Shown here piece by piece: positions 13,350 through 23,979 of a stretch of DNA of 64,000 nucleotides. This stretch comes from Selaginella moellendorffii (taxonomy: Eukaryota; Streptophyta; Lycopodiopsida; Selaginellales; Selaginellaceae): NCBI RefSeq assembly GCF_000143415.4, contig NW_003314328.1, positions 399,889 through 463,888 on the forward strand, given 5' to 3'. The position numbers and the translations under genes were made by a program. Every line of letters starts with the position of its first letter. Position 1 is the first letter of the stretch. The notes under the pieces are model-generated. The model made no database searches. It was not told the DNA's origin and was given only the letters and a program-made list of their open reading frames with translations.

Positions 13350-13660
13350 CAACACAAGTCAACTCAAGTCAACATAGTCAATAAGAAATATTACAAAGGA
13401 GATCTAAATTGAACAAATGAAGGTTCTAGCAAACTTTAAAATATTAAAATACATAAATATCTAAGTTAAAAGTTTCTATAAGATTGAATTGTTTAAAAAA
13501 GACAAAGTTCATGAGAACCTATCTTTTATAAAACTATATTATTTTATTATGACAACTGTTACAGCTGTCATATTTGATTTGACTACTTAATATTTTGAAT
13601 ACTTTTACAGCTGTAGATACTATTCCTTCATTCAAAAGATTTTTTAGGGTTCTTGAGAAG

Positions 13661-13909
13661 ATGGGAAGCAAGGAAAATACAAGATCTGTGAGTAAGAGTT
13701 GTAGTGCAAAGGAATGTAAGAATGTTAATTTTGTTTCACTACCACAATCCCCATATTACACTCCTGGTCCTTATTACCCATCTGGGAATGTAGAGACCAC
13801 TATCACGATTGATAAAAATGCTCTTTTTACTATTGAAACAACAGTCCAGAGCAAGAGAAATGAAGAAATGAACAGCACAGCGGAAAGCACCAAGAAATCT
13901 ACTCCATAA
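13661..13909 (+). CDS. Small hypothetical protein in the transposon
   Basis: An 82-codon frame begins MGSKENTRSVSK and ends in a Ser/Thr/Lys-rich tail. The upstream frame is open to 13595 without an ATG, and TTTTACAG at 13603-13610 could be a splice acceptor, so it may be the last exon of something longer. It has no motif I recognise. It is the first frame inside the left terminus and is read towards CPIC protein A. Low confidence that it is translated. Confidence 0.3.
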   Translation: MGSKENTRSVSKSCSAKECKNVNFVSLPQSPYYTPGPYYPSGNVETTITIDKNALFTIETTVQSKRNEEMNSTAESTKKSTP

Positions 13910-14385
13910 AACTTTCCATGACGTTTGTAATTTACATATTAATTCATATTAAAAACTTTATTGCTTGCCTATATCGCAATCCTCTCATATGATAAGACCA
14001 AGGTATATTTTGCAATGAATCCTCATTAAAAGTTTTTGGGAATTGTTTGTAAATAATGATAAAAGAAATCAAAATCTTTCGAAAGACTCAAAAGTAATAT
14101 CACATCAAAGAATCAACTTTATCTACATTTCCAAAACTAAAAGGCAATCTCACATGAGAGAATGGTAGCGTGCCAACGTGCTCTACCACTATAATGTGGT
14201 CTATATTTCCTTGCAATTTATTTCCGTAGACATTTGGCATGTGTAGAAAAAAATATATGTGTAGCAAAGTAGGATTCATCATAATGATAGAGCATGTGTA
14301 TATACGATAATCTAAAATTCTAGAAGCTCTTATGTTTACAAGAAAGCTATGATTATGAAGCCCCATTTCCAAGACTGACATTTAA

Positions 14386-14523
14386 AGAATCTGAGTATTG
14401 TCAGTGTCATAATAAATAAACCTCATTCCCAAGAATCTGAGTATTGTCAGTGTCATAATAAATAAACCTCATTCCCAAAAATCTGAGTATTGTCAGTGTC
14501 ATAATAAATAAACCTCATTCCTA
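14386..14523 (+). repeat. Three tandem 46-bp repeats
   Basis: Three head-to-tail copies start at 14386, 14432 and 14478, each carrying ATCTGAGTATTGTCAGTGTC and AATAAACCTCATTCC. They end about 90 bp before the start of the CPIC protein A frame and so lie in its promoter or leader. Confidence 0.85.
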
Positions 14524-14614
14524 AGACTAAAACTTAGTATATAAACTATCTAGAAAAGTTATAGTCATTGTAGGTTTTTTGTTCTCCTTGAGCTCCTTAG
14601 AAGTTTATATTGAA

Positions 14615-15160
14615 ATGGCTCAAAGGAGACCCATTGCTAATCGTACTTGGCCCCCCAGCATTTCATATCAATCTCCACCTCCATCCCCAAGTTCTACCAA
14701 CATTCCACCTTCACCTCTACATAACAATCCTTTTTCTGTTGAGGGCTCTAGTGAAGCTGAATTAGAGCTCCCTATATGTGAAATTCCGGATCTTGCTACT
14801 AGAGAGGGATTGCCTTTAGCGCTTCAAGAGCAATGCCACATGTTTTTGCAAGATCTTACTCCTGACATGGCAGGACTACTTGAAAGCACAGAACGCTATT
14901 ACATTCGGTGTCCAATATGCTCCTTTTTCTTGGACAAGACAAATGGCTCTATGGGTTTACAAACTTTTCTTGAGCACTGTAAGAATTGCCCAACGGCAGG
15001 TCTGGAAAATGTGCACATGTGGATGTACAATAGATTCAAGAATGAGTTACAGACACATACCCACTATCGCTTCATGGTGAGGAACAACATCCCCTTGGGA
15101 AACACTGCATTGGCTAGTGCAAAATATGGGGTTTTTAGGCCACCCTATAGTGGAATGTAA
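14615..15160 (+). CDS. CPIC zinc-finger protein A (transposon accessory)
   Basis: An intact 181-codon frame. I chose the ATG at 14615 (MAQRRPIANR); the frame is open 12 codons further up but without an ATG. Order: a Pro/Ser-rich N-terminus (residues 13-45), an acidic patch, a helical part, then C-x2-C-x18-H-x3-C (CPIC to HCKNC) at about residues 106-131, consistent with a C2HC zinc knuckle or finger. The C-terminal part (NVHMWMYNRFKNELQTHTHY) resembles the matching part of CPIC protein B at 23980-24432 (DYHEIFFEMVKTEMETHEYY). It converges on the ParB-methyltransferase gene, leaving about 330 bp between stops. Biochemical function is unknown; nucleic-acid or protein binding is inference. Confidence 0.6.
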   Translation: MAQRRPIANRTWPPSISYQSPPPSPSSTNIPPSPLHNNPFSVEGSSEAELELPICEIPDLATREGLPLALQEQCHMFLQDLTPDMAGLLESTERYYIRCPICSFFLDKTNGSMGLQTFLEHCKNCPTAGLENVHMWMYNRFKNELQTHTHYRFMVRNNIPLGNTALASAKYGVFRPPYSGM

Positions 15161-15367
15161 GATCTAGAATTACTTTACTATACTATAGTATTGTCACTAT
15201 TAAAAGAAAAAATATAATAAAATGATATTAGTTGTAGGTAACATACCTTGTTCTAGAAGGTGCTATCATATCACATACAATTGTTTACAAAATGTTGAAA
15301 AAGGAGATGGCAACACACAAACGCTACAAAGTGATGGTGACAGGTGAGAATGATAATCTATAATTAT

Positions 15368-15452
15368 GGTATCTGACACTGACACTGACATCTGAAAATT
15401 TTACTGACATCTGAAAATTTTACTGACATCTGACACTTTCACTGACATCTAA
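15368..15452 (+). repeat. Short tandem repeat (ACTGACATCTGA units)
   Basis: A cluster of CTGACA and ACTGACATCTGAAAATTTT units of about 6 and 19 bp lies between the two convergent stop codons of module 1. Confidence 0.7.
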
Positions 15453-15488
15453 CATATAACAAGCTTTCCATTTTATGTAAGGATGCAA

Positions 15489-18400
15489 TTAACTTTCTTC
15501 TGCCTCATCATCAATATAATGATTTCTTTTATACTTCCTCCTATAGTGGTATTGTGGGGAAGATTCACTTTGCATATGTTGAGCCATGGCTTCTGCATAG
15601 TCAGGGAGACTTCCAAAGCCTCCAATTCTAGAAACTCCAGGTGATTGTGATCTATAAAATAGAATGAAATATATATTGAAATTTTAATAAACATAATTTA
15701 CCTCCTTGAGGTTGAAGGCAACTCACGAAATCCTCTGAGCCGGTGTTTGAAGAAATGATGTTCTTCAATAGCAAACACCGACCTACCAGAGTCACATGCT
15801 GCCTCCACCATAGAACCGCTACCTGCTGTGCAATCAATCACAATACCATCTGGTGGGCAATAGAGCTCAAGCAAGACTTGCATTGCTGATGGAGTTCGGA
15901 ATTGGTACCCTGGAAACGTGTTGCGGATCTGCTCATCCACAAGGTTGGGTATGATGTTAGTGGAACTGTCGTACCTAGGCAAAACACGTGCTGCACGTTC
16001 GCTATCACGAAACCCATCATGTGTGTTTCTGCAGAAGGCATGATAGGTCCACATCATAACCTGGAAAATAAAAATGTTTAGAAATTAGATAAAAATATAA
16101 AATACATACTCACCTTTTCAGGCTTCCCTTGGACGCCCCTCGTATCAACGCCAATAGGATCCATAATGCACCTGGAAGAGAATGACTTGAAATGAACTTC
16201 TGCTGCGCACATCATAAGCTCATACATCCAGTTGGGGTCGTTCGGTAGGATGAAGACAACATGGCCAGCTTCGAGCATAAGTACTTCGGACGATAGGAAT
16301 GCATCGCGCAAGTGGTCAGGTGTGAGAAAGTTCCAATCCTCAACTTTCCCATCGATATCTAAAAGACTATCTGGAAAGTCGAAGAGAATGAAGTCCGCAA
16401 TTGGGAGCACGGGCCTTTGTATCTTTCGGCACCAACGGTTGAACTAGCGGCGTATATCCATATTGATGTCGTCTTCCGTGAAAGATGTCAATAATCTACT
16501 GTAAGAGCCAATAAAGATACCCACAATGCCTCATTGTGTTATTGGGGACACAGGACGGACCTATAAAAGAGCTAAGTGAATGAAAAAAAGTAATAAATAG
16601 TATGATACCGTCATATGGCGTGTTGTCGATGAGAGTTCCTCCAACTCCTCTTCACGAGCATCTCGTCGAGCTGGAATGAAATTACTACCAACAGTCATTG
16701 CTGCAAAAAACATGTATTACCACCTTTAGTTTGTAAAATTCACTTTTGTTTACCTCGAGGTCGACGTGATATTCTGTGAACCACTTGATCATCGTTATTT
16801 ACTGGTAAAACCTGATCCGGATCTTGGTTGTTTGATGGTTGAATTGGAGCCTGTTCCTGACTGTCTGGTGGTGGAACACGAACTTGATCTGGAGCTTCCT
16901 CATCCTCGTCTCCATCGTCACTTGCATTGCCATCGTTGCTAGCATTGATAATTTCCTCACGATCTAGTGTAGAGGTCTCCTTCCCTAGGAGCTCCAACTC
17001 CCAAAGGCATTCTATCTTCCGTGCCTTTGGAACTCTCGCAAACATTGTTGGATACATTCCTCCATCTCTTACACCCTTTGCAACAAGTCAAGTGCAAACT
17101 GGTGCCTCAAATGGCATGCCTCTATATCGAAGATACCTGTAAACAATATATATTAAAAAACAGTCTTAGAAATCATATTATACCTATAAGCTACACGTCG
17201 CATGAAATAAGGTTGACCATGTTGGCAATCATAAGTTGTTGTGCTTGTAGACTTCTCTGGCAGCCACCCCTCTTCAATCCCTTCCAATGACGTGTTGATG
17301 TAGGTGTCAAAAGACATGAATGTGCCATCTAGATCGTCACCAATGTGTGGTGCCAAGAACTTCTCACCTTCACTTATAGTTTGTGTGATGTAGACAGCCC
17401 TTCTCATCATGTTCTCAAATAGTTCTGGCAGTCCTTTCTCTCTGTTCATCAAGCAGACATTGAGGAACTCCAGAGTCTCTATCTGTTGCTTATATGGAAG
17501 CTTCGATTTTGCGATATTGTAAATCATGTCATCTGGAGTTTTGTTCACTGCAAAAGTAACATATGCATAATTAAGAAAAATGAAGTGTAATAAAAAACTT
17601 ACATTCATGAGAAGAAATTTCGGCTATAGTCTCTAGCCACTCCTTCGGCCTACGATTGTCTGCAATGCATACTAGTTTCTTCAACTTTGAGGACTTTGCA
17701 TGCTGAATTTTGTGCTCAATTTGTACAAACTCAGCTAAGAGCTCTTCCTGACTCTTCTCCGGATATGCAAGTTCGTAAGCATCTTACTTGACCTTCACCA
17801 AAGGCTAAAAACCAAAACAATTAAAAGAGGCTTTTATAAAATAAAAGGGAAAGACATACCTTACACCACACAGCAAGCATAAAACTGATTGGGTTGTTGA
17901 ACCAAGTTGTACCGTCATTTCGAGTGCGTGAGTGCCGAACAAGTGTTGCGAGATCATCACCATAATGTTGGCGGATGTCATCCTCACTCAAGTCTGCCAA
18001 AAATTGAAGTTGCTCGATGTCATGGACAAGATTTTGTTTTTGAACAGCGAACTGCCCAAGCCTACATTTAAACACAACAAAATAAGTTAAAGTGGAGTTA
18101 GAGGTAAAATTATAAAACTTACGCATTGATCTTTTGGCAGGCCAAGATAAGTCTGTTGACATCCAAAGGTCCCCTCGCGTAAACATGGCCGACTGGAACG
18201 TTGATATGGTAGACGGGATCATTGCGAAAATGATCGTCGATACACTTCATCCAAGCTCCATATCGGTGGTTACCGTCAATAATTTGGAACATTGTCCCCA
18301 CAAGCTGTCGAGTCTCAAGATGTCTGATAAGCATGTCATCAAATTCTAGGGACTTCCTCCTCCAAATAGGATCCCAGCTATTCACAATCTCGGGTGTGAC

Positions 18401-19442
18401 AGTAATGATCTCCGTTGTTCCTGGCTTGCAAAAAAAGACTAGAAACATACCAATATTTGTTGCAAGGCCATTCTGTTTGAACAAGCTGTATATATCCGGG
18501 TTGACATACTTGGATGCTGTGCGGACAAGGTTCGTCTGCTGCAAACGGCAAAGGGGGATTTCTCTGATCAAGTCACAAGGGTCTGGCCACTTGAGCGCCT
18601 CAAGTGTTTGGTGAACTGCTTTTTCCCTTGTCCGCATAACAGTCTCTTGGAAGCGCTTGTCCACCACGTTGTCAGGAAGGTCTGCAACTCTTTCAGCTCC
18701 AGGCTGTTCCTCAAGTTCCCTATCGTGAACACCACTAGATTGCCCAACTTCAGGGATTTGCATTGGTGGTGGTGGCGGTGGTGGCGGGGGCAGAGGCAAT
18801 AGTGGCAGTGGTGGTGGCAATGGTGGTGGTGGCGGTGGTGGCGAGGGCAGAGGCAATAATGGTAGTGGTGGTGGCAATGGTGGTGGTGGCAGTGGCGATG
18901 GACGTGGTGGAGGTGGTGATGGAGGTGGTGGAGGTGGCGATGGCGGTGGTGGAGGTGGTGATGGTGGAGGTGATGGTGGTGGAGGTGGTGAATCTCTAAC
19001 TAAATGTGTCTCTGTTGTGCCAATGGACATGTTGATTGTGATGTCGTCGTCAGTGCCAAATTGAACTTCTCGTGTCTTCTTGGCTCCAACAACCTTTTTC
19101 TGTGTTACAATTTTCCTTTTCTGCAAGAGAAAAAGTTTTGTTAGTCAAACTAAATAAAGATAATGAGAAATTCAAACAGTNNNNNNNNNNNNNNNNNNNN
19201 NNNNNNNNNNNNNNNNNNNNNNNNNNNNNNNNNNNNNNNNNNNNNNNNNNNNNNNNNNNNNNNNNNNNNNNNNNNNNNNNCGGCCCCTCGGCAAGCAAAA
19301 CTGCCTGAGGTGGCCGGCTGGAGCTTGACCTCGGCCAGCAAAGAAGCAATCAAGAAAAAAAAAGGGAAGAAATGGAATGGAAGCAATGGACTCAAAAAAT
19401 GGAAGTGGAAACAATCAAATCGAAACTCACCCTTGGTGGCAT
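15489..19442 (-). pseudogene. ParB-like / beta-type amino-methyltransferase-like fusion gene, 10 exons, four in-frame stops
   Basis: Exons (minus): 19442-19431, 19120-18123, 18061-17860, 17804-17603, 17547-17184, 17136-16754, 16700-16609, 16560-16114, 16060-15702, 15651-15489. All have GT-AG borders and add up to 1074 codons with every phase matching. The start MPPR|KRKIV is inferred from an ATG followed by a splice donor; the sequencing gap lies in intron 1. Order: basic N-terminus; polyproline tract (about 47-118); ParB-like region ending IDGNHRYGAW (285-294); long helical middle; acidic linker; then a methyltransferase-like part with DFPD (812-815) where amino-MTases have DPPY, and TAGSGS (978-983) for motif I. 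The motif IV-before-I order fits the beta group. Stops lie at 17786-17784, 17090-17088, 16533-16531 and 16446-16444. It may still be read as exons; function is unproven. Confidence 0.7.
19181..19280. other. Assembly gap (100 N)
   Basis: A run of exactly 100 N, the usual placeholder for a gap of unknown size. It falls inside intron 1 of the ParB-methyltransferase gene under the model given above. Confidence 0.98.
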
Positions 19443-19481
19443 CTTTCCTCCCTCGATTTCTTGATCGTGCTAGATTTCTTG

Positions 19482-19676
19482 TGCGCTCAATCTCTCCCGC
19501 TCGCGCGCTCAATCTCTCCCGCTCGCGTGCTCAAACTCTCCCGCTCGCGCGCTCAATCTCTCGATCTCTTGCACGCTCAATCGCTCGATCTCCTTCGCGC
19601 TCAATCCCTCGATCTCCTTCGCGCTCAATCCCTCGATCTCCTTCGCGCTCAATCTCTCGATCTCTCGCGCGTGCAA
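19482..19676. repeat. GC-rich minisatellite (22-24 bp units)
   Basis: Tandem units of the form CGCGCTCAATC + TCTCCCGCTCG (22 bp) change into CGCGCTCAATCCCTCGATCT + CCTT (24 bp). It sits just upstream (minus strand) of the inferred start of the ParB-methyltransferase gene, so it would be its leader or promoter. Beyond it, 19690-19740 has CCCTAACCC-type telomere-like words. Confidence 0.8.
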
Positions 19677-19742
19677 ACAGTAACCTAATCTTGGCGGCTA
19701 CCCTAACCCTAATCCTGATGGCTGCCCTAACCCTAACCAATC

Positions 19743-20600
19743 TCTAATCCTGGCCGTTCATTCCGAATAACCTAAATCTCAACCATCACAATATCTTTGA
19801 TCTTATTTTATCTTATCATTATTATTATATGTAAATTATGCTTCTTTATTTTGTATATTTTAATGATGGTATAACTAGCACCTATCAACATTTCTGTTAT
19901 TAGAGATATGATATTATATTTTACAAATTATTGCATTCTCATCACTATTTTGTACATATTTTGGAATCGTTACAAGAACTTCAAAGAGTATAAATAAGGC
20001 ACGTTAAAATATGTTGTACTATATCCATCTATGAATGAATGAATCCTCATCTAGAAATTTATTTTGTACTGTATTAGATCCTAAACAATAGGCATGTGCT
20101 TTAAATGTCATTGAGCAGTGTTCACAATTATGGATAAAACTTGAGTTGTACTACGAATCAAATCTGTTATTGAAGAATAAGATTTGACAAGATTTATTAT
20201 CATCTACCACTTAAAATTTGACAACTTGACATATCACACGTGCTGATAGTTAGATTGGATCTCTTGGTTTGACACGTTATAGCAGAATGTCATTACTGGT
20301 ATCATTATTAACTATCAAACTTCACGTGCTGAAAATCTTTCCTTGGATCTATATGTATACATGCATCAGACATCATAATAGATGACAATAATATTAATAC
20401 TGTCACACTTACACATGTTAAATTTGCTATAAAATTTAAATTCATTTTGTACGTTGTCTTCTTATTACTCTATTTAAATTTCAATTATGTTTCACTATAG
20501 ATTTTTACAAGTAGCATAAAGAGAGAGAACTCCAAAACCTATTGAGAAGGATGGAGAGGTTTCTTCTTCATTTTTGAAATCACCCACCTCTTTCATTCTC
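19743..20600. other. AT-rich spacer between the two modules
   Basis: No gene is seen. It lies between the divergent 5' ends of the ParB-methyltransferase gene (minus) and the transposase gene (plus), so both promoters should lie here. Confidence 0.5.
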
Positions 20601-20805
20601 TCAGAGTATTGTTTCTGAAAGTTTTTTATGTCGGCGTTTTGATCTTCGTCTTGGCTCTATTTCTTTAGAGGCTGTGATCCGCAACGACATCGGTATAGTT
20701 GCATACTCGAAGTTTCTTCTTTCTGGTGTGGGCGAGGGTGGACAACAATGGGATTTACAAAATTCCAAGTTGAAGGAGATTCGAGTGTTTGGATCTCCAG
20801 TCAAA

Positions 20806-23800
20806 ATGCCAAAATGCGCTCCAGCGAAAGTGAATGTGAAGCAAGAGTCAGTCGTTATCCTCTCATCCTCTTCTAGTTCAAGTGGAGATGTCATGCTAGT
20901 GTCGGCGCCAAATTCACCAGCTCCAGCTCCAACTTTAGCAATATTCAAAGCCGTTAGCAATGCTTTCCAGTTTTCACGCCTCTCAATCGACGTGCACTTG
21001 TTTTTGTATAGGCTTGTGAGTGAGCTTCCATCCTCCTACAATGGCAACATTTTCTTCGAGCTACCACCTCTTGTCAGCAGCATAGGTTCCAAACGGAAGG
21101 GGATGGAAACCAAGCAGGATGTCCACAATTGGTGCAAGATCAAGACCATACACTTCCAACATTTTGAAGGCACAGTGTCTATAGTTCATTGTGGCGGGCA
21201 TTTAAATTGTGTGGATGAAGCATGCAATCGAGACCGCTCTAGAAACTCTATAGTTTTTGAAGGGTCTGCAATCAATCCTCCAACCTGTGACACCATTGCT
21301 GTTGGATTCAAATGTCGATTCTGCAAAAATGCTCCTCTATGTCGTGCTATCTGCGAGGCCAAGATGTACTACTTTCTTCCACGGGATGGAGTGGCTGGAA
21401 GAGCTGCAGTGCATGTTGGCACACATATGCATCCAATGCAGGAAGGGATACAAAGGAGTTCTCTCAACCGTTTCAAAGATGTTGTACAGAAAGAGACTAT
21501 AAGAAACTCATCTGCAACTCTGAAGCATGTTCAGAAGACCGTCCTCAAGGATTTTATCGCAAATACCTTACTCAATCCAGGTTGCCAAAAGACTCAACTA
21601 AACGAGGCTAGCTTGCGGGACTTACTACGAGGAGTACAACCTGCTACTAGCCTAAGGAGGTACATCCGTTATTTTTCATACGTTATAATAATAATTTTTT
21701 CTTACATTATATTATTTAGGATAAAATCTTGGATGTGTGAATCTCGAGAGGGGAAGTTGCAATCAAAAATTGACTCCATCCTTGAATTGAAACGGACCTG
21801 TCCATATGAGTTCATCCACGAAAGTTTGTTTCCAGACCAAGTTGTGAATGAGCAAGAGCGCCCCTTCGTCTTCAAAATGTCTACCATGGGCCCTGCCTCT
21901 GGCGTAGATCTTGTCTCCCGAATGGACATGTTTGGGTCTAGTGACCTTGCAAATGCATGGGTACATTTTGACCATATGGAGCGTGTATCCGGTTGGACAA
22001 CCATGGGAGCTCATGTGTATGATCCAAGGTAATTTTTATTCTCATTATATTGAAATTGTTATAATATTTATGTTTTCATAGGCTACGTTGTAACTTAACA
22101 ATTGCAATAGCAGAGTTTAAAGTACAAGACCAGACAGCACAGGAAATATTTTGGAAGTCCCTCTCTGATATTGTCCTAAAGCGAACTGGTAAGCCTGCAA
22201 ACTTTTGTGGTTACATGGCAAATGGGGCTGGTGCAAACTGGAATGTATCCGAGCAGTTTTTGGGAATGGTCAACCATTGGAAGGTCGTGAGAGGACTTGT
22301 GAGTTCCATTGGGCTCAAAGCCTAAACCAGCACTGCCACCTTATCAAGCCAGAGTTTCAATCAATATTTAAAGAGTTGTGCAAACAATGGCAGGTTACAC
22401 CTTCTGAAGAAGAGCATGAGGCAAAAGCAAACGAAATCCGAATGTGGTGGTGTGAAGATGGCCATACAGACGTAAGTTGCCTACCACAACTTGAGTCATA
22501 GTTAGGATGGTGGGAAGTTAGGATGTTCCAATGGGGACATCACTCTTTTCAGGTTGGTTTATATTTTTTCTTCTCCTTTTATTACCTTTTAATATTGCCT
22601 TTTCCATTAGGATTAACCACTTGAGGACCTCGCATACACCCCAACTGTGAATCTCTCCGAAAGTAAGCATTGGAGTTGGCGTTCCTCTGAGGCAGGGAAA
22701 GGGAAGATGAGTCTATACGAAGCCTGTCTATCAGACTTGATACGTGCTATAGAGCAATCTTCAAAAGCACTGGCATTCGAGGAAGGAAGATACATGGGAA
22801 CAGGGCCTTTTGTTGAGATGTTACATGATAGGATGAAGAGAAAATTAACTCCACCCGCCCAAACAGTGGCAACTGCAGTTGAGGAAGTGGTCCGTGGCAC
22901 ATCTATGGAATACACTCCCCGAGCTTCTATTGGTGATATGAAGACTGTCCGCTCAAAGCGTCGTTTTTCCTTTGCTGGGGAAGATGTTGGTATGGACCTT
23001 GGAGCAAAAAGCTCTCACAGGCCTGATGTCGAGTACCATTCTGCTCCAAGACACCGCTCTCAGACCGAGCCACCTCAAGTGGCTGATGAAGAGAGTGCAT
23101 CGCAACAGGTTGAAATTGCTTACTGTAGCGTGGAGCCGAAGCAATGGGCAATCCGACGCGTGCCAGCAAAATCGAATGTAAGGTGTGTGGGGATGCTTCC
23201 GAGGGGCAAGTGTTGGGCCTGGATTCGTGGTGAAAAATCTGCTTCTGTTCCAGCCCCATGTTTCTATGGGGAACGAAAGCAAGCAGGATTTTCAAGATGG
23301 TGCTGGCTATATTGTTGCAACACCGACGCCAACCATACGAAGCGACTTGAAGACACTATAGTGACTAAACCTGATGCAGTACCTAAAGAATGGCCAGTTA
23401 CTAATGGGGTCGTGCTCACCTCGGATGAGATTGAAAACCTTGAGAAATCTGGTTTTAATCTTGAGAGGAGAGTTGGAGACATGAGTGACAGGAGCAGGAC
23501 TATTCCTACAGAGATGCACAGGAGGCCAGCACGAAAAGGTAAGGCAATTAAATTTATTGGTACCATCTCCAAGCAGAAGCAAGGTAAAATAAACTTGGCT
23601 CAAACACTTGAGTGTGAGATTCTCTCCACGAAGTACATCACTACGCTTGCAAAGGAGTACATAGTCAAAACAAAAGGTGGAGAGTACACAATTGCCATTC
23701 ACGACTCTCCTCCTTGCACATGTCTAGACTTTACGAAGCGCGAGGAACATGGGAAGGCATATGCTTCTTGCAAGCATATGTACTACATCTTCATCAACAT

Positions 23801-23888
23801 CTTGCACCAGGATCCTAAAGTGGATATTCATATACACCAAACAAGCCTTACTATTGTTGAGTTGCAGAAAACTTTTGGAGCTAATTAG
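20806..23888 (+). pseudogene. SWIM-type Mutator-like transposase, nearly full length but damaged
   Basis: First in-frame ATG at 20806 (MPKCAPAKV). Order: Ser-rich leader; a Cys/His DNA-binding-type region (CVDEAC, CRFCKNAPLCRAIC, GTHMHPM); a DDE-type core with Asp in VHFDHMERVSGW, the second acidic site now Asn in GYMANGAG, and CEFHWAQSLNQH (C-x2-H); a long linker; SWIM finger PPCTC..ASCKH near the C-terminus. Likely introns: 21662-21719, about 22030-22080, 22471-22610. Lesions: a 1-bp loss near 22240 (by comparison with copy 1) and an in-frame TAA at 22614-22616. The layout resembles MULE transposases and FAR1/FHY3 proteins. It would bind the element ends and excise and insert them, but this copy should be inactive. 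Confidence 0.75.
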
Positions 23889-23979
23889 ATTTCTCCAACA
23901 CTATCGATGTTTATTCTCTATCAATAAAACTTATTATACTTTATATAATTAATACAAATGTGCTTTTTCATTTCACTTT

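Noticed and set aside
18763-18999. Plus-strand Val/Ala-rich open frame
   Set aside because: It is the antisense of the polyproline tract of the ParB-methyltransferase gene and only reflects the GGT/GGC repeats.
15489-19442. Stop readthrough or RNA editing rescuing the methyltransferase gene
   Set aside because: Known U-to-C editing that removes stops concerns organelle transcripts of other plant groups; a nuclear transposon copy with four stops is more simply a pseudogene.
19050-19747. Open frames running through the N gap on both strands
   Set aside because: They are created by reading N as open codons and by the CGCGCTCAATC minisatellite; no real coding signal.
20601-20960. 119-codon minus-strand frame
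   Set aside because: It overlaps the transposase 5' end in antisense; the plus strand carries the coding pattern conserved in the other copy.
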